Shown here piece after piece: positions 32,290 through 43,054 of a stretch of DNA of 64,000 nt (positions are counted from its first letter, which is position 1; the number at the start of each line of letters is the position of its first letter). The position numbers were made by a program, and so were the translations under genes. The notes beneath the pieces were generated by a model. It was not told the DNA's origin and did not search any database. It was given only the letters and a program-made list of their open reading frames with translations. Source of the DNA: Gnetum montanum (lineage: Eukaryota; Streptophyta; Gnetopsida; Gnetales; Gnetaceae); contig MNCI01000970.1 of the NCBI GenBank assembly GCA_015680685.1, forward strand, positions 206,734 to 270,733, given 5' to 3'.

Positions 32290-35200
32290 NACTAATAGAA
32301 GGTTACCTCGTATTCATGTTGTATACCATGCTCCTATCGATGTCATGCATATCATCTGCTAATTTCAGTTCAAGTAATTAGCACATTAAAATATTTTTAT
32401 TTGAGTATTTAGTTAAACTGGGAGCTTGTGAGATACTCATCTCCAAATGGGGTATCTAGTGTATCAAATGTTGTAAATAAACAATCATGTAATTGCTGGT
32501 GTAACTATTATAAGACACTTAATGAAAGGGCATGTTATATTAAGGAACAGCTCTCTTGGAAACTTTGGAAATTTAACCTAAGGTAGTTGAGCCAGTGGTT
32601 AAGAGGGTGTGTCGGTATGAAGTATGTAGAGTTCAAATATAGAACAAGATACAAGATACCATGAAATGAACGACAAAGACAGTCTGATCACCTCTCTCGG
32701 TATGATTGACCTTGCCATCGTAGTAGTATCAAATTGCCTCCAAAGGATAAGTGAGGAAGGAAGACAATCTCAAGTGATCACCTCTCTCAGTATAATTCAC
32801 CTGACCATGGTAATATTATCAAATTGCCTCCAAGGGATAAGTGTGGGAGGAAAACAACCTCAAGCAACCCCACAAAATCATTCAACTATGTTATCTAAGG
32901 TTACAAATAAATTTCTTCATTTTCGTTCTTCTGTCCCTTTTCCAAGCATTTAATGAGCATAAACGTTAAAATGTTAAGTAACATTAAGCATAAGCCATGA
33001 CATCCAAGAATGGGATGTTGCAAATGGGATTTTAGCATAACATGATCTCAGGATACAATCATTGAAATAGCATAAGTACAGTGCAGAGAAGTACATGCAT
33101 TTCATAATAACATAAAGGGAACTATGCAGTTAATAGCTCGAAAGCAAAAAAGGATGAGGGAATAAGTAAGAAATTCAGCAAAAAGTGACAAATTTCTTCA
33201 ATAACCTATCAGCGTTATTTCAAGCAAAAGTTCACGCTTCTAAAAAACATAAGAGTCATGACTCAAACATTTGGAACATTTTGCAAGCCTCCAGATAACA
33301 CTCAGCAGCATAACAGTCTCGTTGTCAACCTTTAGTTAATGTATAGTTTCCCTATTGGATTTGAAATGTCTACCCCCAATTCTCTATCTCTTTCTTAAAA
33401 AATCCCCAAGGATAGATGAGAACTCAATAAGAAAAATAAACAATGATATAATCCAAACGAGGTGAGGAAGGGATTAATGATAGGAAGGGGCTAATAAGAA
33501 AACAAGCTATGGATGAAGAACTTTCTAACATGTCAATCATATACTTGAAATAGCAAACTCTATCATGAATACCTTCAGGAATGAGGTGGAATGTGAAGAT
33601 CCCATTATTTTACCCTGATCAAAATTCACCTTGAGTTCACTCAGATCCACCATAAAATTACAAGGGTTATAAACAGATTCTCATGGTGTTAGGTCAACAT
33701 CAACCTTTACTTCCTCCTCCAATTGAGGAAGTTCTAAGGTATCCTCAAGTAAATAACTGTCAATGCACTTGAGAAGGAAAACTAGTGTGACACCTGCAAA
33801 AATCGTGTAAAGTGGGGTGCACGATGTAGAAGAAAGAGATCTTGAGCATATCGGAACAGATAAATTAATCAACTATATTCCACCTCAAGAAGGAAAGGCA
33901 AAATAGGGTGAATTTGTCCAAGGATACTTTACATGTAATCTGCTTCAAATATGTTATAAAATCTTTAATTTTTCATCCATCCACTATTTGCATGCCTTCG
34001 CCTTGCTTTGTTGTTCCTTTTCAAGGTGGAACCCAACTAACATATTGGCATGTTTCAATACTATTGTATGTGGGACTTCAATCTTCCTAATCAAGATCTA
34101 CTATCCACATAAGAACGAGGTCTTAGAATTTGGCAATTGAAAGAAAAGGTGAAGGTTACTATTGACTTGAGACAGCAAAAATCCTCTATTATAATCATTG
34201 CAGCACTATGATGGGTAGGAGTGAGCTGGAGGTAGATTTTCATTGGGTCAATAGAGATGAAATATCCACATTCACCCCATAGTCGAAGATACTTCTAATT
34301 TTATCTATAATCTCAAGCAAACTATTGGTGAGTTGGTTCTTCCTGCATAACTCATTCCCTCCTTATATATATGGCAAGCATTCAAGGTTAATATCTTTCA
34401 TCCTTTTTTAAATTATATCTTTCGTTACTCCTACTCTTGAGTTCGCACCTATCCTCAGAAAATTTTGCGTAAAAAGTCAAAGAGTCAAAGAATGCTACTT
34501 CAAACCCAAGAAGACGAAACAGATCAGCTAATGGTGGACATTGTGGAGTTATGGTAAGCTCAGGCTACAATAAACAAAACCATTAGGTATTGCCAAGAGT
34601 TATACGGGGCTTGCAGAATGTCCTAAAGACTTAAGTTACAATCCCCATAATCTTTCAAATGAGGATTATATTTAATTTCCATTCGGTACCATGTTGATAG
34701 ATTATTAAAGAAATTTAATTAATGGTTTTTCATTAAATTTCTCAATTATTATCCCATCCTTTTCTACTTTCCTACAATTTCCTCCATGGTTTCCTTTTTC
34801 TAATTAGGATATGAATGTATTGGGATCAAGTTGTGCTTTGATGCTACTTGTGACATCCTATTGCTTAATGTCATAACTTACACATAATATTATTTCATAT
34901 TTTAACATTTATGCTCACTAAATGCTTAAAATATTGTTTGGAACAAGTATGGAAGAAAGAAAACAACTACCTTTATTGATATCCTAAGACAAAATGTCTG
35001 AATTGTTTTATAGGTTTCATTAATTTGTCTTTCTTCTGCATTATCCCTTAGAAGCAATTTGACACGACTACCCTGGTTAGGCCTTAGACCAAAGGAGTGA
35101 TCAAGCCCTCTTTATGCCACTTCTCCATCTATTCTACACCTTGTCCTATATCCAAACTCCATGTCAACCCAACTTGTAAGTTACTAATGTATATACCTCA

Positions 35201-38200
35201 ACTCAAGCCTCTATAGATTTTCAAAGGATGTGTCCCTATTATACTAAAACTGAAACTGAAATTTTATCATGTTTGTAAAAACTCTGGATCTATTGAACAG
35301 TCAATTATACATGCTAGGAGTTTCGAAAACATCATTAAAAATAATACTAAGTGTTTTCAGTAACATTTGGAACAAATCAACTAAATTTGCAACTATAATA
35401 TCCCATCTATGTCTAATGTGCTCTAATGCAGGATATTGCAGGAAAATGTGGTGTTCATCTTCAATGCTATTTGTATTGCACAGTCAGCATATTCATTCTT
35501 CACGAGGAATTATGAGTCATCCACCTATTTCAACTCTCAGATGCTGAGATCCCATTCATGCTCTACTATTTGTACATCATAAATGATGAGAAATAGCAAC
35601 GATTAAATAGTTTGTCTTCAAATTAAGGCCTCCCCCGATACTAAATAAAAATGTTTTTTATCTTCTACATTTTCTCAAAGTTTCTAAAATACTACTTGTT
35701 TTACCAATTTGCAAACTTTGTTAGGGTCAAAATAGAGAATGTACTCTTGAATATTCCATTTGTTAAGCCATAGAACTCCATCACAAAACCATCCTTGATC
35801 ATAGGTTTCCATCATTACTTTTTTTTGAATATTTATCCAATAAAGATGAAAAAAGATTATGAGTATAAGCTATAAACCAACAAATAGCTTCAACTTCTAA
35901 CAACATCATTTCTACTTCAAGAAGCATAATATCATATTCTATCTATCTCTTTACTTTAAATTCATTGAACAAAAAAAGCTTCTAAAAGTCTTCTATCTGT
36001 TTCCAATATTTATTTGATATAGAAGGACCTCATCCAACACACTCATCAAGAATAGTAGGTTGAACAATGGAATGATAAAGTTATTTTTAGATGTCCCAAA
36101 CTAGAATAGATTTCTTCTTATATTTGCTTGTTAAACCAAATGCAGCTTTCATACCACTTACAACTCTTTGAATAATTCACTAACCCATTTGTAATTGTAG
36201 GAGTAATCTAGGGCAAGACATTTGTAAGAGGAAATTTTGTTCATGTGTTATGTCCTATAATAAAATTATACATCTTATTACTATGTGTCCTTTTGTAAGT
36301 TGTTTTATATTAGTTACAACATTAATTATATCATTGCACATGATCATAACACTTCATACATCTAATAGCCTATTTGGAAATAGCAACAAAATCATTTCTA
36401 TATTGATTGCTAAACTAATTCAAGTCTGATTATCTACTTAACTGATTGAAGGCTTAGTTAGCCACTCTATAAATTAGAGCATTGGCATGTAGAATTTTGT
36501 TGATAAATATTTCATCAATGAATATAACACAGCCATGCTTTTTATCGTTCTACTCCAAAAAAATCTTTGATAGGTGACTTTGGTGATTGCATGCATACAT
36601 CCTAGGCTTTACATGATGTATTTGTAAATAACTAAATAGTATATTATTAGCCCTGTTAAAAGAACATTTATGTACATGCATTGCATAGGCATAGCTTATT
36701 GATGAAATTCATTATAGGATCATCACCCAAAGCCATAGTGAGGTTATGGGACAGTTGGTAGATGAGTGAAAGCCTAACCTCTTTGTGTGGCTACACCCAA
36801 GCTCAAACTTAGGTCTTCAACTTGAGAATCAAGCACCTTACCATCACTCCAAATGACAGTCCCCTCATGAAACTTATTATATTTCTCTAAATTCTTCTAA
36901 TGTATCATGTTAACTATATGTCTTCTGGTGTAACTACAATTTCAGCAATACTATTGCTACTTTTTAAAACAAAAAGCAAAAGAAAGAAAAGAAATAACAT
37001 GGTCGTATCTAATTTCACAAAGAAAGCCAACTCTTCAAGAAGGCCTTCTAAGCAAGTGTTACTCAAAGTTATACATCAAATATTTTTCGGTCACAAATGC
37101 CCTTTCGAGACCATTCCTACTTAATACGTTTTGAGGATGCAAGGAAGAATGCAATATCAAGATGTTCAAACTAATTTTATGCTTTTTTAATAAATTATCA
37201 AAGTAAAAAGGATCAAACAGCTCTCTGTTTGTGGATCCCATCAATCTGTCCTAGAGAAAGCCAGATTGCTATACCTGCAAGTGATAGTCCAAATATGATT
37301 ATCAAGCCCACAAATGAAGATTTCACAGAAAAGAAATCTGAGAAATTCAAATAGGAGGGAGAGATGTAAAGGGTACTCAAATGTCCCGTTGTTCCTTGGG
37401 ATGTGTTTTTAGAAAATAAAAATGTATATATATGCTGAATAAATATTGTCTCCTAAAACACATAAAGCTCATTTATCTTAGTGAACATTATTGTTATTAT
37501 TGCATTTTTGATTGGTCATTTATTTCACTTCAATAATTAATTTAAATCACAATTGGCATCTGCAATGAAATTTATTAATTGAACAATGTTTTTTTTACAT
37601 ATATCCTGAGTGCATTGTTATGTGCATATTACATAAAATGTAAGCACCTAACTTCTGACATGAAACAATTATTTTTCTATTCCTGACATTTTTCTTGGTT
37701 GAGTACTTTGACGTCAAATATGACAAACACTTAGTACCCAAAATTTTTCCTTTTAGATAGGTTTTTTCAAAGAAAACTTGGGATAAAGTGTGATCCACAA
37801 TGAATGGAAAACAAAGAACATAGGAACGCATACCTAAACGAGTTTGGAAATGAGGACCATGTTTTGGGAGCAAAGCCAAACGCATATAGAACATGAATAT
37901 AAAAAACCTTATAAAATATATAAGCACCTTTTTAACTTTGTCAATCTAATTTTAAATTTGTTGAATATAGCATTAAAATTGGTGGTTCAAATTAAAGTTA
38001 ACATATGATATTGGAAAAAATTAACATAAGACATTAAAATTAGAATAAGTTGTTCATAATCAGCAAATATCCTTATGTTCTTTTAAATTTAAAAAAAATT
38101 AGTAACAGTTCTAGTTGAACGATACTTCATACAGATAGGGTACCCGCATAAACTGCTAGGCATCCATTTCACCTTCATAAAGCATATACACTACGACACC

Positions 38201-41079
38201 CACATTAATCTGCCGCAGTTCTTTTGGGAGTCCCTACAGAGGTGACGGCCTGGATGACACCCAAGTGTAATAATGGTGCTATGGTGCACGGGTCTACCAA
38301 TCACGCCACTGGCACCACTACATGTCTATCAGTGTCGATGGGACCTTGGACAAGGTACCAGGATGCCACAGATGGAAAACCGCAAGACTACTTCCAATAA
38401 AGCTAAGAGGCCAAGCCATGCCAAGGATAGGGAGCGGGAGCCAGCGTGGCTAGAGGATGGCCAAATGGAGGAGTGCCATCTTGCTGCCAAGTAGGCATGC
38501 CTAGAGGAGTGGAAACAATGGTAGCTGTGGTGGGAGCAGCTCCGAAATGAGGTACAAAGGGAGGCAACTTCTTGGAGGCTCCAGGACATGCAATGGATGG
38601 AAACAATGATTTCTGAGCATCGGACAGGCCTAGCGTAGCTTATTGAAGAGAACAATCAGCAGTTGGCGCTTGGCCCCAGTATTACCAATACGAAAACCAT
38701 AGCCAATATGGGGCTGCCCACGACTTCAGCTGAGTCGGAGAGCATAACATTGATGACCAAGCTGGACAAGACCACAGGGGGTGGGGGATTAGACCAGGAC
38801 CCACAAACTTAGTCGTGGCATGGCCAGGGTGGGATGGCAAGCCCCTGTGGGATAGGCACTTTTTGTTTCTTTCTAGTTGGGGCTACACTATGGCCCCGCT
38901 TAGCCTGTGGGGGGTCTTGGGCTGTCAAGCGTGGGTTTCTAGCCCGGGTCACTAGCAGGGGGCACAAGGGAATGAGAATGGTAAACTAGACACATGGATT
39001 TGCTATGGATTTTTGAACATGCTTCTCTTTGTAAATGGTGTGGCCTTCATTGCAAAATTAGCTACAGGATTAAATTATATGCTTTAAATTCTGCATGACT
39101 ACTACAACCATTTTGGTATGAAAGTTAATATTGATAAGACTAAAATTCTAGGTTGTGGTACTAAAAATAGAAATTACACTTTTTTTCTTCGAGAAAAAGA
39201 CATGATATATGTGAATCTTATAAATATTTCAATGTTGAATTTGCCAATAATTATGGTTAGAATGCCCTTATTGCTCATTGATCAAAGGGTTTCAAGTGGC
39301 ATGCAAGCTCTATTTGCTCTAAGAAATACTTGCAGCATTAAACAAATTTTGGTATGAGAGATCAAAAGGAAATTCTTTTATAGTCTTGTCTAACATGTAT
39401 TATTGTATAGGTGTGTTACATGGAGACCTTCTCTTTCCACACATAATTGGAAAAAATTAGAGCATGTTCAACAATAGTTTCTTGTATATGAATTTCCAAT
39501 GAAAATGCAGACTTCTTATGGTATTTTACTTTTAAAAGCAGATTTACTTCCTCTTGAAGTTGAAACCCTTTGTCAATTTATTGCTTATACTCAGAAGTTA
39601 AGTCACATGGAGTAAGTCAATTATGCTAAGGAGACAATAAATACTACACAAGAAAATGGATGATCGCATCAAGGAAAATTATGGCTTCAATCATGGAATA
39701 TTGTAATAGAGGATTGTCCTTTAAACAAAAGGCTTTTTCAGAAAACTATAAAAGAAAAGGTCTTGGCTAAAGTTTGGTTGAACATCTTAGGGAAAAAGCA
39801 TTTTTATTTACATTCTGTAAAAAGAGGTTTGTTATCTACTCAAAAGTATTTGTTCTCAGCTATTCCTTCCTATTCATTTAAGCAATCATATTGCTAGAGA
39901 AAGAATAAGCTCTCATCATCTCCTTATTGAGAAGAGTTGTTTGATCAACTTACCGAGAGAAGAGCATATTTGTAGACTATGCAAACAAAGCATAGAAGAT
40001 GAAAAACATATCCTTTTATTTTGCTTATATTTGGCTCGTATTTGAATGAACTATAATATTAAGTGTAATATGTCGATTGTCTTTTTTCTTTTTTCTTTTC
40101 TACTTGGGGCATTACATTAATGATGTTTTCAACTTTCTTCAAAAATATGTTGAAGCTTTCTAACCATTCAACAAATCCTTGGTGATTTCCTGGATGTAAT
40201 AAAAATTTGCCATGTCCAATTTCCAGTTAATTCAACCATGACATCCATAACATTGGCTTCATGCAGTTGAAATTGGCAGTTCCATAATGTCTAAATACAC
40301 TCATCATTCTTTAAGCAATCTTATCGTTAAACAATGAAAACCTATTTAGTTTGCCCTGTGTGTTTGATAGCATGTAGCTTTAATATTAAACAATAAAATA
40401 TCATTTATTGTCTGTTGGATACTATGTTTTCCGATTAAGACGCAAGCTTTTTACTGGTGTAAGCATAGTTTCCTATGATTACTCACAGCAGAATTTTACT
40501 TCCAACTCGTTTTTTAGTGGTAGACATCGGATGCCTTCCAACTCGTTTTGGATTGTTGCAGTCTGGGAGGAGTTCCCAAGCAAAAAATGGACCGCCCTCC
40601 CATATCCGAACGGCGTGGAGAAAAATAATTTTCGTGGAAGCGCGCTGTTGCTTAACACTCATCAAAGTATATTCATTTAAAAATACAAAATTAATGCCAA
40701 ATTAAACACCTAAAAAAGCTTGCATTCGATACCTGCAATCGGGACTTAATAGTCCCAAACGTTCAAGAAAAATCAACGTAACTGCAATTCCCCAGGGACA
40801 ACCTAACTATGTTGAAGAAAAAATGCGACACCATCGAACCAAAGAAGCATTCATGCGAGACCATAAAACAGGTATGGTTAAGAAACAAAAATATATAAAT
40901 CCTAGCAAGAGATTCTGATTTCAAAAACGAACCTGCAAATAGCAAATATGCTGCAACTGGATGCGGCTACATCCATGCCAACTCACAATTGCAGATGATT
41001 TTAAATTATCCTTCACTCTACTCGGAATCATCGAAGAAATCACGGAAGAGCAGCAGTAGCAGCAAGAAGAGAATGCCAT
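25104..41079 (-). CDS. CTPA: C-terminal processing peptidase, chloroplast (CtpA family), N-terminal half; five exons
   Basis: Exons on the minus strand: 41079-40933, 31934-31553, 29102-28953, 25551-25469, 25309-25104. Donor and acceptor dinucleotides are GT/AG throughout and the phases chain correctly (0, 1, 1, 0, then two bases over). The product starts with a Ser/Cys-rich transit peptide, has a hydrophobic segment (SLIFSLTTLVLITSI), then the family signatures ALTEENQLFLEAW, FNGQAWFRYRE, NTREETY and DPFTRFLEPEKFKSL, and a PDZ domain (GGPADHAGILPGDRI, YDAAELLQ). CtpA is a Ser/Lys protease of the thylakoid lumen that trims the C-terminus of precursor D1 of photosystem II; plants have paralogues, and which one this is cannot be decided. 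The catalytic exons are not found to the left, so this is partial within the window. Introns are about 9.0, 2.5, 3.4 and 0.16 kb. Confidence 0.88.
25469..25551 (-). CDS. CTPA: CTPA exon 4
   Basis: 83 bases completing a split Tyr codon, then AAIRRMLASLGDPFTRFLEP and EKFKSLR. Acceptor TCTCTTCAG; donor CGG/GTACAT. It matches the block between the N-terminal and PDZ domains of CtpA. Confidence 0.9.
25552..28952 (-). other. CTPA intron 3
   Basis: 3.4 kb of AT-rich sequence with an A-run (26019-26039) and a TIR element (27887-28706). Short open frames such as 25715-25981 and 27612-27869 have no motif. Confidence 0.6.
27887..28706. mobile_element. Non-autonomous TIR element (hAT-like?) in CTPA intron
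   Basis: Ends CATACTTATGAAGAT on the left and, inverted, CATACTTATGAGGAT on the right, extending imperfectly for about 27 bases. Flanks TTATAAAT (27879-27886) and CTATAAAT (28707-28714) form an 8-bp duplication with one mismatch, which fits hAT transposons. The ends carry repeated GATC words (GGATCATGATCC, ATCCATGATCC). No transposase frame is present. The superfamily is inferred from duplication length only. Confidence 0.6.
28953..29102 (-). CDS. CTPA: CTPA exon 3 (N-terminal domain)
   Basis: 150 bases encoding ALTEENQLFLEAWKTIDRAY, FNGQAWFRYREDALRREPMN and TREET, the most conserved N-terminal block of plant CtpA. Donor ACAT/GTAAAT; acceptor AATACAG. A second acceptor 13 bases upstream (exon start 29115) would need a phase-0 partner. 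Confidence 0.9.
29918..30470 (-). pseudogene. RTE-type LINE 3' end in CTPA intron 2
   Basis: Reading leftward it contains LKGKFYRIVISPVILYDVEC (about 30310-30380), the end of the RTE polymerase domain, and runs to the terminus at 29920 (CATCATCATCCTAGCCTGAT). It belongs to the same broad family as the tails at 23.6-24.5 kb but is a separate insertion. Confidence 0.8.
31553..31934 (-). CDS. CTPA: CTPA exon 2 (pre-sequence and hydrophobic segment)
   Basis: 382 bases: 127 codons plus one base. It follows a strong acceptor (CACTCTCTCACATGCAG) and ends at the donor GCAA/GTGAGT. The end encodes KLFKMIGYISLIFSLTTLVL and a small-residue stretch before ALTEEN of the next exon, as expected for a thylakoid-transfer signal. 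An alternative in-phase acceptor lies 42 bases upstream (exon start 31976). The open length in AT-rich DNA and the phase fit on both sides support a real exon. Confidence 0.65.
32250..32290. repeat. Poly-A run ending at an unresolved base
   Basis: About 39 A followed by the only N in the window (32290). It is probably a length-uncertain join in the assembly, within intron 1 of the peptidase gene. Confidence 0.9.
32686..32865 (+). repeat. 90-bp tandem duplication within an open frame
   Basis: Two units start GATCACCTCTCTCGGTAT (32686) and GATCACCTCTCTCAGTAT (32776). The period of 90 keeps the frame of the ORF 32666-32953, giving two 30-residue repeats (LITSLGMIDLAIVVVSNCLQ and VITSLSIIHLTMVILSNCLQ). 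The ORF has no known family and lies in an intron on the opposite strand. It may be fortuitous. Confidence 0.8.
35265..36080 (-). pseudogene. LINE C-terminal fragment (zf-RVT)
   Basis: Reading leftward, EDEHHIFLQYPALEHIRHRW (about 35370-35460) is the His/Cys region at the end of LINE ORF2 proteins. Upstream coding parts toward 36080 are frameshifted. No polymerase box was found, so it is a short 3' fragment in CTPA intron 1. Confidence 0.65.
36733..36860 (-). repeat. Au-like SINE, near complete
   Basis: On the minus strand: GGAGTGATGGTAAGGTGCTT (A-box area), GACCTAAGTTTGAGCTTGGG (B-box area), then GTAGCCACACAAAGAGGTTA. The body matches the copy at 2028-2126 word for word with scattered changes. 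Confidence 0.6.
37275..37337 (-). other. Candidate alternative hydrophobic exon of CTPA
   Basis: 63 bases between an acceptor (AATTTCTCAG) and a donor (TTGCAG/GTATAG) encode FFSVKSSFVGLIIIFGLSLA and end in the same phase as exon 2. They could therefore splice to exon 3 and give SLAGALTEEN. Its incoming phase fits the donor at 40487 (CTGCT/GTGAGT) of an open stretch 40650-40487, but that stretch does not fit exon 1 cleanly. An alternative first part of the gene, an exon relic, or chance are all possible. Confidence 0.3.
38105..38985 (+). pseudogene. Second copy of the LINE C-terminal extension family
   Basis: Begins with YPHKLLGIHFTFIKHIHYD (38143-38200), homologous to YPHKLVGVHFTFLRCLGM at 22.4 kb. 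It continues through a basic stretch (KAKRPSHAKDREREPAW) and the coiled-coil block RLQDMQWMETMISEHRTGLA (38578-38637), matching the 22.9-kb copy. A C-rich tail with GGGLDQDPQT follows. It is decayed, on the plus strand of CTPA intron 1. Confidence 0.65.
38990..40060 (+). pseudogene. LINE reverse transcriptase C-terminal fragment
   Basis: LLFVNGVAFIAK (about 39020) stands where the polymerase FVDD box would be, followed by NHFGMKVNIDKTKILGCGTK, a typical LINE RT thumb sequence. The end HICRLCKQSIEDEKHILLFC (about 39965-40020) is the terminal Cys/His region. Several stops. The FVNG in place of FVDD means the catalytic Asp pair is lost. Confidence 0.7.
40933..41079 (-). CDS. CTPA: CTPA exon 1 (transit peptide)
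   Basis: 49 codons from ATG 41079 (context AATTCATGGC), beginning MAFSSCCYCCSSVISSMIPS, rich in Ser and Cys and almost free of acidic residues, as chloroplast transit peptides are. It ends in phase 0 at the donor CAG/GTTCGT. An upstream frame (41349-41119) is likely 5' leader. The exon is assigned by position and phase, since transit peptides are not conserved. Confidence 0.6.
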
Positions 41080-41379
41080 GAATTGGCGATGCTATTTGTT
41101 AAGTGCTGCTATTTTGCATTATTCTCTTCTGTAGCAAAGATGGATGGATGGGCTTGCCATGGCAATACGCTCGCTTGCACCACCACTGGTTTTGGATGAC
41201 AGCACAACACTCGCCTTCGCTGGGAATGTTGAGGATCTTGTAACCAGCAACCTGTAAAGCTCCGAAAATTGAAACCAACTAGCTGGCTTTCTTTCGGTTT
41301 CTTTAATGTGAAAATTGCTCATTGCCCCGTAGAGGTTCTTACATTTCATGAGGGTATTTTTACTGGAATGATTTACTCT

Positions 41380-41800
41380 ATTCTATACTTAGTTTGGATA
41401 TTTATTTATCAGTCCTAAGGTTTGACGGTCGCTTATGATTTACAGCAAAGAGCGTAGGACTGATGGTTGATAAGCATTTATAGCTAGGGCTATCAAACAT
41501 AGACCATTTACGTGCCTTGAATGAGGGGCCAAGTAAACTTAGTGATTTATAAGAAGTGACTTAGTTGAAAGTATTTTCTAAAGTCATAGCGAGCGTAAGC
41601 ATGTATTCTTGTAGAAATTTTTTTACCAAGGAATTATCTAAAGATGGAAAATACTAATATTTCTTAGACTAGATAAACTATGAAGAATTTCCCAGCTTTT
41701 AATTTTATTTTACTTAATAATTTATATGAATCTCTATTAAAAGCTATCACTTTACAATACATATCCCATAAATTATTGGGTTTATTCACCCGAATAAAGA
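41380..41800. other. Upstream region of CTPA
   Basis: AT-rich sequence between the likely 5' leader of the peptidase gene and the LINE at 41.8 kb. Promoter elements of the gene should lie here or in 41080-41380, but I cannot single out a convincing TATA box. Confidence 0.35.
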
Positions 41801-42584
41801 TTTTACACGAGTGATTCAGGTTATCCTTGAATGCTATGGAATTAATGGTTTTCTATGCCCTCTTTTTTTCTTTTTTCCTTTGCTTGACGAACTAGCAAAT
41901 TTTGAAATGGTTAAGAAATCATTGAATCTTAAAGTTTTTATAGATCAGTGTAATATTTTATTGCTCAAGAATGGAAAGTGGATTTTGATCCCTATTCTTC
42001 TGATTAAATTCCTTGTTAGATTCCTTGTTAGATTAAATTAGAAAATCTTCCTTTTATTTTTCAAAGTGTTGAAAGCAAAATTGTTGGCAACCTTGGCATA
42101 ATTCTAAAGATAAAGTCAAAACCATTACTAAATGGTATGTAATACACTCATTATTTTGTAGAGATTAATTTATGGCAAAGAAAGATAGAATTAAAACTCA
42201 AGGTGGCAATCAGTGTGTTTTCCAAAAAAAAATATGTACAATAATTTGCAAGGATGTTGTTATTCTAATCGTGAATGCCATGTTATTAGAATCTATCTTA
42301 TTCTCAATTTAAAAAAAAAAATCATAAGAAAAAGAAACAACAATTTTTTAAAAAGGCAAATAATGATACAAATAAAATCTTTTTCAATAAATTCTTAACC
42401 TTTTACTAATCTTTTCAATTCTAAATGTACTAGTAAACTCTTAATATCTAAAGAGAATTTCTCTTTAGAAAAAGGAAATTTTCAACAAGGACTAGCAATG
42501 AAAATACTTATATAGATGGATTTTACTCAATGTAAAATAAAAACAAAAGGTATGTACATACTGTTTTCAATTAAATAACCCCAA

Positions 42585-42634
<50 letters not shown>

Positions 42635-43049
42635 CCCTTTCTACTACTGTTCCAAATGTTTTTATTGAACAATGTTTTTTCAATTATTTCTTACATGGAT
42701 TGTGATATAAATGTTGAGCTTGAAAAATCAAGGATAAAGCTCACCTCCCCCACATCTTAATGTTGGTTTTATCATAAAATGTTTGAGGCATTTCTGATAG
42801 ATCCTAAGCAAAGATTATCGGGGAGCATCTTCCAAACTAACATTAATCTCTAAATTTTCTTTTCTTGTAAGAAATTAAGATTTCAACTTATGACATTAGT
42901 TTTAGTGGTAAATGCATTTTAAAAAACTACATTATTTTTTTGGTGTTCATGAAGGTAATAAAGGAAGAGTTTATATTTTTGTTAATAAAAATTATACTAG
43001 AAAAGTTTTGAATTCTATTTTGACCATCTTGAAAGAGTTATTTAGATTA
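41800..43049 (+). pseudogene. LINE copy A, left part (ORF1-like and endonuclease start)
   Basis: The first 500 bases give a degraded nucleic-acid-binding ORF1: ANFEMVKKSLNLKVFIDQCN, then YNNLQGCCYSNRECHVIR where a CCHC knuckle would stand. From 42660 the beginning of an endonuclease domain follows (NKGRVYIFVNKNYTRKVL). The copy breaks at 43049 where an LTR element was inserted and resumes at 48523. It is homologous to LINE copy B at 50.1-50.9 kb. Confidence 0.65.
42589..42631. repeat. (CT)n microsatellite
   Basis: About 21 CT units. The homologous LINE copy B lacks it (50310), so the expansion occurred inside copy A, after the word CCCCAAAGGT. Confidence 0.95.
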
Positions 43050-43054
43050 CTTAT
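43050..43054. repeat. Target-site duplication CTTAT, left copy
   Basis: CTTAT precedes the LTR start TGATAAAACC and recurs after the LTR end at 48518-48522. LINE copy B shows the uninterrupted site (GGATTACTTGTCATAGTG). Confidence 0.9.

Noticed and set aside
38403-38655. Minus-strand frames over the LINE extension copy
   Set aside because: They are antisense shadows of the plus-strand remnant, whose homology to the 22.9-kb copy is clear.
40487-40650. An exon between CTPA exon 1 and the hydrophobic exon
   Set aside because: It has a good donor (CTGCT/GTGAGT) and an open frame, but none of its three possible acceptors matches the phase of exon 1, whereas exon 2 at 31553-31934 fits on both sides. 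It is kept only as part of the alternative-exon idea.
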